This document shows, piece by piece, positions 1 through 5,307 of a stretch of 6,067 nt of DNA. Below the pieces are notes generated by a model. The model was not told where the DNA came from, did no database searches, and saw nothing but the letters and a program-made list of their open reading frames with translations. The DNA lies in contig CAMYJM010000178.1 of NCBI GenBank assembly GCA_947258635.1, positions 1 through 6,067 of the forward strand, written 5' to 3'. The stretch's first letter is position 1. The number at the start of each line of letters is the position of its first letter. The position numbers and the translations under genes are program-made. The DNA is from an uncultured Acidimicrobiaceae bacterium. GTDB lineage: Bacteria > Actinomycetota > Acidimicrobiia > Spongiisociales > UBA5794.

Positions 1-31
1 CCCTGCGGGGGGACACATGCGCCTGCGACGG

Positions 32-760
32 CTACAGCAGGTGGTGGCCGCCGTCGACCATCAGGATGTCTCCGGTGACGAGGGTCGAATGGGCCAGGAA
101 GAGGCACGCCTCGGCGATGTCGTCCGGCGTGGCCGAGCGGCGCGCCGGCACGGTGGCCCGGACGTACTCGCGGATCTCGTTCCAATCTGACGTCCACGGT
201 GTGTCGACCAGCCCCGGAGCGACCGCGTTGACCCGAACGTCGGGACCGAGGGCGCGGGCCAGCAGCCGGGTGAGGTGGTTGATCCCGGCCTTGGACACGG
301 CGTACGGAATCGAGCTGCCCAGCACGCGCACACCCGCCAGGGAGGTGACGTTGATCACGCAGCCGTTGTCGGACTCCCGGAGATGGGGCACCGCGGCTCG
401 GGTCACGTACCAGGTGCCGGTCAGGTTGGTGTCGATGATCCTGTGCCACACCTCGTCGGTGACTGCGTCGAGGTCGTCGTGCGGGATCACCTCGGTGGCT
501 CCGGCGTTGTTGATCACCACGTCGAGGCGCCCGGTGCGCTCGACCGCGGCGGCGATCATTACCTCCACTGCCGCCTTATCTGACACATCTGCCTGCAGGT
601 AGAGCCCACCGATCCGCGCGGCGACGGCCTCGCCGGCCTCCACGCTGCGAGCCGAATTGACGATGACCGTGGCGCCAAGGGCGGCGAAGCGCTCGGCACA
701 TCTCTCGCCGATGCCGCTCGAACCGCCCGTAACCAGCACCGTCTTGCCGTCGAAGTTCAT
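32..760 (-). CDS. SDR-family NAD(P)-dependent oxidoreductase
   Basis: This 242-residue protein is a classical short-chain dehydrogenase/reductase, a cytosolic Rossmann-fold enzyme that oxidises an alcohol or reduces a carbonyl using NAD(P). The N-terminal cofactor motif TGGSSGIG is at residues 11-18, an Asp typical of the adenine contact is in ADVSD (D58), and NNAG is at 84-87. The catalytic set is complete: N112, S140 (in INVTSLAG), Y153 and K157 (YAVSK). The APG motif at 181-183 and the C-terminal VTGDILMVDGG (228-238) are also classical. The segment NSARS after the second strand, with an Arg, hints at NADP(H), but this is inference. The ATG start is backed by AGGAG six bases upstream (771-767). 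The length is normal for the family and the gene is intact. It is transcribed divergently from hutU. The substrate cannot be read from sequence. It resembles 3-oxoacyl-ACP reductase-like or sugar/polyol SDRs, and no SDR step is known in the hut pathway. Confidence 0.92.
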   Translation of the reverse strand: MNFDGKTVLVTGGSSGIGERCAERFAALGATVIVNSARSVEAGEAVAARIGGLYLQADVSDKAAVEVMIAAAVERTGRLDVVINNAGATEVIPHDDLDAVTDEVWHRIIDTNLTGTWYVTRAAVPHLRESDNGCVINVTSLAGVRVLGSSIPYAVSKAGINHLTRLLARALGPDVRVNAVAPGLVDTPWTSDWNEIREYVRATVPARRSATPDDIAEACLFLAHSTLVTGDILMVDGGHHLL

Positions 761-771
761 GTCGCGCTCCT

Positions 772-791
772 GGATCGGTGGGGCCCGATCC
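772..791. repeat. Perfect 7-bp inverted repeat, candidate operator
   Basis: GGATCGG (772-778) and CCGATCC (785-791) are exact reverse complements separated by six bases, making a 20-bp dyad. A further GGAT lies at 799-802, also inverted relative to the ATCC at 788-791. The dyad overlaps the predicted -10 of the SDR promoter and ends one base from the SDR Shine-Dalgarno, so a bound repressor would block SDR transcription and possibly hutU. The same bases could form a hairpin in a leader RNA. The repeat is seen directly; the operator role is inference. Confidence 0.45.
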
Positions 792-816
792 TATGTATGG
801 ATGCCGGCCGGGTCGA
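788..816 (-). promoter_or_regulatory. Putative sigma70-type promoter for the SDR gene
   Basis: Read on the minus strand, TCGACC (816-811) resembles a -35 (TTGACA, four of six) and TAGGAT (793-788) resembles a -10 (TATAAT, four of six, with the key first, second and last bases kept). They are separated by exactly 17 bases. Transcription would start near 781, leaving a leader of about 20 bases that contains the SDR ribosome binding site. Such matches occur by chance fairly often, so confidence is modest. Confidence 0.35.
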
Positions 817-858
817 GCCGTTCCGCATCGGCGTTCGCTTCGCGCCACAATGGAGACC

Positions 859-866
859 GAGGAGGA
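859..866 (+). promoter_or_regulatory. Ribosome binding site that fixes the hutU start
   Basis: The purine run GAGGAGGA contains AGGAGG ending four bases, and GAGGA ending six bases, before the ATG at 870. It is the strongest Shine-Dalgarno in the window. It decides the start, because the hutU reading frame stays open back to an ATG at 657 inside the divergent SDR gene. Confidence 0.8.
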
Positions 867-869
867 ACC

Positions 870-2525
870 ATGAGTGGACCGAGGCCGGTACGAGCTCCCC
901 GCGGTGCCGAGATCAGTTGCCGCGGGTGGCCCCAAGAGGCCGCCATGCGCATGCTGATGAACAACCTCGACCCGGAGGTGGCGGAGCGCCCGGATGACCT
1001 CGTCGTCTACGGGGGTACCGGGCGGGCGGCCCGCTCCTGGGACGCCTTCGATGCCATCGTGGCCACGCTGCAACGCCTCGAAGACGATGAGACGCTGCTG
1101 ATCCAGTCCGGAAAACCGGTCGGTGTGTTCCGCACTCATGAGTGGGCGCCGCGGGTTCTACTGGCCAATTCGAACCTGGTGCCCGATTGGGGGAACTGGG
1201 AGGAGTTCCGTCGGCTGGAGGCGCTCGGCCTCACGATGTATGGCCAGATGACGGCCGGCTCCTGGATCTACATCGGCACCCAGGGCATCCTCCAGGGGAC
1301 CTACGAGACCTTCGCCGAGATCGGCCGCAAACGATTCAACGGCACGCTGGCCGGGACGATCACATTGACGGCGGGCCTCGGCGGCATGGGCGGCGCCCAA
1401 CCGCTGGCGGTGACGATGAACGAGGGTGTGGTGTTGTGCGTCGAAGTCGATCCCCACCGGGTGCAACGCCGCCTGGAGACGCGCTACCTCGACGAGGTCG
1501 CCGCCGATCTCGAATCCGCCGTGACCCGTTGCATCGAGGCCCGCGCCGCTCGGCAGCGGCTCAGCGTGGGCGTGGTCGGCAACGCCGCCGACATGGTTCC
1601 CCGGCTCCTCGAGATGGACTTCCCCGCCGACATCGTCACCGATCAGACGTCGGCGCACGACCCCATGAGTTACGTTCCGGCCGACCTGACGCCGGAGGCG
1701 GCCGTCCGGATGCAGACTGAAGATCCCCAGGGCCTCATCAGGCGGGCCCGCGAGTCGATGGCGCGCCACTGCGCCGCCATGGTCGGGTTCATGGACGCCG
1801 GCGCCGAGGTCTTCGACTACGGCAACTCACTGCGCACCGAGGCCCGGCTCGGGGGCTTCGAGCGGGCTTTCGACTACCCCGGCTTTCTTCCGGCCTATGT
1901 GCGGCCCCTCTTCTGCGAAGGCAAGGGACCTTTCCGTTGGGTGGCCCTCAGCGGCGACCCCGCCGACATCGCCGCCACCGACCGGGCCGTGCTCGAGGAG
2001 TTCCCCGACGACGAGGCGCTGGCACGCTGGATCACTCTCGCTTCCGAGCGGGTCGAGTACCAGGGCCTGCCGGCCCGAATCTGCTGGCTGGGCTACGGCG
2101 AGCGGCATCGTCTGGGGTTGCGCTTCAACGAGATGGTCCGCACGGGTGAAGTGTCGGCGCCGATCGTCATCGGGCGTGACCACCTCGACTCCGGATCCGT
2201 CGCCTCACCGTATCGAGAGACCGAAGACATGGCGGATGGGTCGGACGCCAACGCCGACTGGCCGCTGCTCAACGCCCTGCTCAACACGTCTGCCGGCGCC
2301 ACGTGGGTCAGCATTCATCACGGTGGGGGGGTCGGTATCGGCCGTTCGATCCACGCCGGCATGGTTGTGGTCGCCGACGGAACCGAGCTCGCCGACCAGC
2401 GCCTGGCCCGAGTGCTGACGGCGGATCCCGGCACCGGCGTCATGCGCCACGCCGACGCCGGGTACGACATCGCCAAGAAGGTTGCTCGGGAGCGAGGGGT
2501 GGACCTCCCGATGGATCGTTCGTGA
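870..2525 (+). CDS. hutU: Urocanate hydratase (urocanase)
   Basis: HutU hydrates urocanate to 4-imidazolone-5-propanoate, the second step of histidine breakdown in the cytosol, using a tightly bound NAD+ as electrophile. The protein is 551 residues, the usual length for bacterial urocanase. Visible landmarks are the N-terminal SCRGWPQEAAMRMLMNNLDP region, GGTG at 48-51, QSGKPVG at 79-85, the NAD-binding GLGGMGGAQP at 169-178, FCEGKGPFRW around residue 349, and the urocanase signature YQGLPARICWLGYG with the active-site Cys at 405 (Cys410 in Pseudomonas putida). The C-terminal SIHHGGGVGIGRSIHAG and MRHADAGYD segments are also conserved. The ATG at 870 is chosen because a strong ribosome binding site precedes it and because the N-terminus then matches the family; the 71 extra upstream codons run through the SDR gene and have no family resemblance. 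It is the first gene of the operon and overlaps hutI by GTGA. I see no missing catalytic residue. Confidence 0.97.
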   Translation: MSGPRPVRAPRGAEISCRGWPQEAAMRMLMNNLDPEVAERPDDLVVYGGTGRAARSWDAFDAIVATLQRLEDDETLLIQSGKPVGVFRTHEWAPRVLLANSNLVPDWGNWEEFRRLEALGLTMYGQMTAGSWIYIGTQGILQGTYETFAEIGRKRFNGTLAGTITLTAGLGGMGGAQPLAVTMNEGVVLCVEVDPHRVQRRLETRYLDEVAADLESAVTRCIEARAARQRLSVGVVGNAADMVPRLLEMDFPADIVTDQTSAHDPMSYVPADLTPEAAVRMQTEDPQGLIRRARESMARHCAAMVGFMDAGAEVFDYGNSLRTEARLGGFERAFDYPGFLPAYVRPLFCEGKGPFRWVALSGDPADIAATDRAVLEEFPDDEALARWITLASERVEYQGLPARICWLGYGERHRLGLRFNEMVRTGEVSAPIVIGRDHLDSGSVASPYRETEDMADGSDANADWPLLNALLNTSAGATWVSIHHGGGVGIGRSIHAGMVVVADGTELADQRLARVLTADPGTGVMRHADAGYDIAKKVARERGVDLPMDRS

Positions 2526-3748
2526 GCCTCACCCTGGACAAGCTGATTGTCGGCGCCGAAGTGGCCACGCTCGGCGTTGCCGGCGACTACGGGCTCCTCA
2601 ACAACGGCGTGGTTGGAATCGCCGACGGGCGGATCGCCTATGTTGGGCCGCCGTCGGGCCAGCTGGCGGCGGCCGAGACAATCGATGCCGCCGGCAGGTT
2701 GCTCACTCCGGCGTTGATTGACTGTCATACACACCTGGTGTTTGCCGGGCAACGGATCGCCGATTTCGAGCGGCGCCTGCAGGGTGCCGGCTACGGCGAG
2801 ATCGCGAAGAGTGGAGGCGGGATCAAGTCGACGGTGGCGGCGACCCGGGCGGCTGCGGAGGAGGACCTCTTCGCGCTGGCGGCGTCCCGGGTGCGCTGGT
2901 TGATGGCGAGCGGGGTGGCGACGGTGGAGATCAAGTCGGGCTACGGCCTCGACGTCGAGACCGAGCTGCGGATGCTCCGGGTAGCCCGCCGCCTCGGCGC
3001 GGAGCTGCCGGTGACGGTGCGAACTTCGCTGCTGGCGGCGCACACGATCCCAACCGAGTATCGCGACGATCCCGACGGCTACGTCGACGTGATCTGCAAC
3101 GAGGTCATTCCGGCTGCTGCCGCCGCCGGCCTGGCCGACGCCGTCGATGCTTTTGCCGAGAGCATCGCCTTCTCGCCGGAGCAGGTGCGGCGCGTGTTCG
3201 ATGCCGCCGGTGCGGTGGGACTTCCGGTGCGGCTCCACGCCGACCAGCTGTCCGACCTGGGAGGGGCCGCCCTGGCGGCGCAGTGCGGCGCCCTGTCCGC
3301 AGATCACCTCGAGCATTCCGCAGCAGACGGCCTGCGGCAGATGGCGGCGGCCGGGACCGTTGCCGTGCTGATCCCTGGTGCGGCGACTTTTCTCGACGAG
3401 GAGCACCGGCCGCCGGTGGCGGCGATGCGTGACGCCGGGCTCCGGGTCGCCCTTGCCTCCGACCTCAATCCCGGCTCGGCTCCGCTCGGCTCCATGCAGC
3501 TGGCGATGGCGCTGGCCTGCACCCGGTTTGGGTTGACACCGGCCGAGGCGCTCCACGGCGCCACGCGGAACGCGGCGGCGGCGCTGGGCCTTGCCGACCG
3601 CGGCGAGATCGCCATCGGCATGCGAGCCGACCTCGCCTTGTGGGACGTCGACCGGGCGCCGGCGCTGGCCTACTGGTTTGGCGCCCCCTTGCTCTCGGCG
3701 CTGTGGATCGCCGGATCGTCCGTCACATGGGAGACTCCGCGACGATGA
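2522..3748 (+). CDS. hutI: Imidazolonepropionase
   Basis: HutI is a metal-dependent amidohydrolase that opens 4-imidazolone-5-propanoate to N-formimino-L-glutamate, the third step of the hut pathway. The protein has 408 residues, normal for the family. The metal and catalytic residues are visible: H69 and H71 in DCHTHLVFAG, H174 in AAHTIPTEY, H239 in HADQ, H262 in HLEH, and D314 in ASDLNPGSAP. Their spacing closely follows Bacillus subtilis HutI (H80, H82, H185, H249, H272, D324 as I recall). Other landmarks are the glycine-rich SGGGIKSTV segment and the C-terminal GEIAIGMRADLALWD. The start is GTG at 2522, sharing GTGA with the hutU stop. No strong Shine-Dalgarno precedes it, so it is probably translated by coupling to hutU. 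An oddity is DAFAES near residue 212, where many family members have a DxFCE Cys. No in-frame ATG nearby offers a better start. Confidence 0.97.
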   Translation: MSLTLDKLIVGAEVATLGVAGDYGLLNNGVVGIADGRIAYVGPPSGQLAAAETIDAAGRLLTPALIDCHTHLVFAGQRIADFERRLQGAGYGEIAKSGGGIKSTVAATRAAAEEDLFALAASRVRWLMASGVATVEIKSGYGLDVETELRMLRVARRLGAELPVTVRTSLLAAHTIPTEYRDDPDGYVDVICNEVIPAAAAAGLADAVDAFAESIAFSPEQVRRVFDAAGAVGLPVRLHADQLSDLGGAALAAQCGALSADHLEHSAADGLRQMAAAGTVAVLIPGAATFLDEEHRPPVAAMRDAGLRVALASDLNPGSAPLGSMQLAMALACTRFGLTPAEALHGATRNAAAALGLADRGEIAIGMRADLALWDVDRAPALAYWFGAPLLSALWIAGSSVTWETPRR

Positions 3749-3777
3749 TCCCTCGAAGCGAAGGTGGATCCGATTGA
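3745..3777 (+). promoter_or_regulatory. hutI-hutH junction: mini-ORF and hairpin over the hutH ribosome binding site
   Basis: An ATG at 3745 overlaps the hutI stop as ATGA and opens a frame of ten codons (MIPRSEGGSD) whose TGA at 3775-3777 overlaps the hutH start as TTGA. The same bases can fold: GATCC (3747-3751) pairs with GGATC (3766-3770), and inner bases 3752-3755 can pair imperfectly with 3759-3764 around an AAG loop. This stem would partly hide the hutH Shine-Dalgarno. Ribosomes that finish hutI or read the mini-ORF would open it. Both structures are visible; a coupling role is inference, and the mini-ORF may be chance. Confidence 0.3.
3761..3767 (+). promoter_or_regulatory. Ribosome binding site that fixes the TTG start of hutH
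   Basis: AAGGTGG lies six bases before the TTG at 3774, a good distance for initiation. The hutH frame stays open far upstream into hutI, and no in-frame ATG lies close to the expected N-terminus. This element together with family alignment therefore supports the TTG start. Confidence 0.65.
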
Positions 3778-5297
3778 ACGACATTGAGCTGTCGGGCACG
3801 CGGCTCACCCGGGCCGATGTCGTGGCCGTGGCGCGCCGCAACGCCACGGTCGGGTTGAGCGACGCGGCCCGCCACGCCATGGCCGGCTCCCGGCGGGTCG
3901 TCGAGGAGCTGGCAGCTTCCGGCGAGCCCGCTTACGGGATCTCTACGGGATTCGGAGCGCTGGCGGACAAATTCATCCCGGAGAACCGCCGCCGCGAGCT
4001 GCAGAAGAACCTGATCCGCTCTCACTCTGCCGGAATGGGACCCCGGGTGGAACCGGAAGTGGTGCGGGCGATGATGCTGCTGCGGGCCCGCACCCTGGCG
4101 ATGGGGTTCTCCGGCCTGCGGCCGGCCGTTGTCGATCGCATGCTGGACATGCTCAACGCCGGAGTCACCCCGGCCGTTCACGAGTATGGGTCGCTGGGAG
4201 CGTCCGGCGACCTGGCGCCGCTGGCGCACGCTGCATTGGCACTCCTCGGGGAAGGGATCGTCGAGGTTGGGGGAGTGGATCAGGATGCGGCGGCGGCCCT
4301 GGCGGCGCTCGGCTGGAAGCCACTCGAGCTCGAGGCCAAGGAGGGGCTGGCTCTGATCAACGGCACCGACGGTATCCAGGGCATGCTCGTGCTGGCCCTG
4401 GCAGATCTCGAGGCTCTGCTGACGACCGCCGACATCACGGCGGCCATGAGCGTCGAAGCTCTACTCGGGACGGACCGGGCATTCGCCGCCGATATCATCG
4501 CTATGCGCCCCCACCCGGGTCAGGCGATCTCGGCCGCCAACATGACGGAGGCGCTCGCCGGATCGCCCATCGTTGCCTCGCACCGCCATCACGATCCGCG
4601 GGTGCAGGACGCCTACTCCCTGCGATGTACCCCTCAGGTGAACGGGGCGGCTCGTGACACCTGGGCCTACGCCGCCACCATCGTCGAGAACGAGATGCGC
4701 TCGGCCATCGACAACCCGGTAGTGACTGCCGACGGTCGCGTCGAGTCCGGTGGCAACTTCCACGGTGTCCCGCTCGGGCTGGCCTGTGACTTCCTGGCTA
4801 TCGCGGCTGCGGAAGTGGGAGCGATCGCGGAGCGACGTATCGACCGCATGCTCGACCCGGCCCGTTCCAACGGGTTGCCCCCGTTTCTCTCAGGTGACCC
4901 CGGCGTCTCGTCCGGGCTGATGATCGCCCAATACACCGCCGCCTCGATCGTGGCCGAGAATCGCCGCCTGGCGGCGCCGGCCAGCGTCGACTCGCTGCCC
5001 ACGTCGGCCATGCAGGAAGACCACGTTTCGATGGCCTGGGGGGCGGCCCGCAAGCTGCGGCGGTCTGTCGCCAATCTCGGCCGGCTGCTCGCCATCGAGT
5101 TGGTGATCGCCGCCCAGGCGCTGGAGATGCGCGCAATGGATCCGGGTCCGGTCACCGGCCGCGTCGTAGCCCGGTTGCGCGACGTAGTCGATCACCTCGA
5201 CTCCGACCGGGTGCTGACCCCTGACCTGGCGGCGGCGACGGACCTCGTGGTGACGGGCGACGTCGTGGCGGCCGCAGGTCTCAGCCAGAGGTCCTAA
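3774..5297 (+). CDS. hutH: Histidine ammonia-lyase (histidase)
   Basis: HutH removes ammonia from L-histidine to give trans-urocanate, the first committed step of histidine catabolism, in the cytosol as a homotetramer. The protein is 507 residues, standard for bacterial histidases. The prosthetic MIO group forms from A143-S144-G145 within GSLGASGDLAPL, one residue off the P. putida numbering (Ser143). Active-site residues are present: Y54 in YGISTGFG, Y281 and R284 in YSLRCTPQ, F329 in SGGNFHG, and E415 in MQEDHVSM. These match histidase rather than phenylalanine or tyrosine ammonia-lyase. In particular, the SHRHHDPRVQDAYSLRC segment and the MQEDHVSM motif with Gln-Glu are typical of HAL. The TTG start at 3774 follows a good Shine-Dalgarno and gives the expected LNDIELSGTRLTRADV N-terminus; the open frame upstream of it is antisense-like read-through of hutI. 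It is the last gene of the operon, although it catalyses the first step. It converges on the cytochrome gene with five bases between the stop codons. Confidence 0.97.
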   Translation: MNDIELSGTRLTRADVVAVARRNATVGLSDAARHAMAGSRRVVEELAASGEPAYGISTGFGALADKFIPENRRRELQKNLIRSHSAGMGPRVEPEVVRAMMLLRARTLAMGFSGLRPAVVDRMLDMLNAGVTPAVHEYGSLGASGDLAPLAHAALALLGEGIVEVGGVDQDAAAALAALGWKPLELEAKEGLALINGTDGIQGMLVLALADLEALLTTADITAAMSVEALLGTDRAFAADIIAMRPHPGQAISAANMTEALAGSPIVASHRHHDPRVQDAYSLRCTPQVNGAARDTWAYAATIVENEMRSAIDNPVVTADGRVESGGNFHGVPLGLACDFLAIAAAEVGAIAERRIDRMLDPARSNGLPPFLSGDPGVSSGLMIAQYTAASIVAENRRLAAPASVDSLPTSAMQEDHVSMAWGAARKLRRSVANLGRLLAIELVIAAQALEMRAMDPGPVTGRVVARLRDVVDHLDSDRVLTPDLAAATDLVVTGDVVAAAGLSQRS

Positions 5298-5307
5298 CGG
5301 TCCTACG
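5290..5307. repeat. Tandem 9-bp repeat carrying both convergent stop codons
   Basis: GGTCCTAAC (5290-5298) is followed directly by GGTCCTACG (5299-5307); the first seven bases of each unit are identical. The first unit supplies the TAA of hutH (5295-5297). The second supplies, on the other strand, the TAG of the cytochrome gene (5305-5303). I find no hairpin followed by a T-run here, so neither gene has an obvious intrinsic terminator in the gap. Confidence 0.5.

Larger units (their letters stand above)
761..869. promoter_or_regulatory. Divergent control region between the SDR gene and hutU
   Basis: This 109-base stretch separates two divergent start codons and must hold the promoters of both the SDR gene and the hut operon. 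It contains a perfect dyad at 772-791 and a sigma70-like promoter reading left (788-816). For hutU the best -10-like element I see is TATGTA at 792-797, but it has no convincing -35 partner and would give a leader of about 65 bases, so it is weak. The region shows no clear match to the Pseudomonas HutC operator (TTGTATATACAA-like) as I know it. The region is too short to hold another gene. Confidence 0.6.

Noticed and set aside
1..31. Possible next minus-strand gene starting at an ATG at 18
   Set aside because: Only six codons are visible, with no clear Shine-Dalgarno and no recognisable residues, so nothing can be supported.
657..869. Upstream extension of hutU to an ATG at 657 (71 extra codons)
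   Set aside because: It would run antisense through the SDR 5' end, has no family resemblance and no ribosome binding site, while the ATG at 870 has a strong one and gives the normal urocanase length.
2324..2331. G/C homopolymer runs (also near 5878-5884 and 5946-5952) as phase-variation sites or frameshifts
   Set aside because: Runs of about seven bases are expected in G+C-rich coding DNA, and the reading frames continue intact with conserved motifs on both sides.
2303..2521. N-terminal extension of hutI to an ATG at 2303
   Set aside because: It overlaps the conserved C-terminus of hutU in another frame and encodes an Arg-rich stretch unlike HutI; the GTG at 2522 gives the expected N-terminus.
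2318..3880. 520-codon open frame on the minus strand opposite hutI
   Set aside because: It lies fully antisense to recognised hutI, is rich in Arg/His/Gly/Pro without any recognisable domain, and is what G+C-biased third positions produce. The other long antisense frames (for example 4890-5918 minus and 66-602 plus) are rejected for the same reason.
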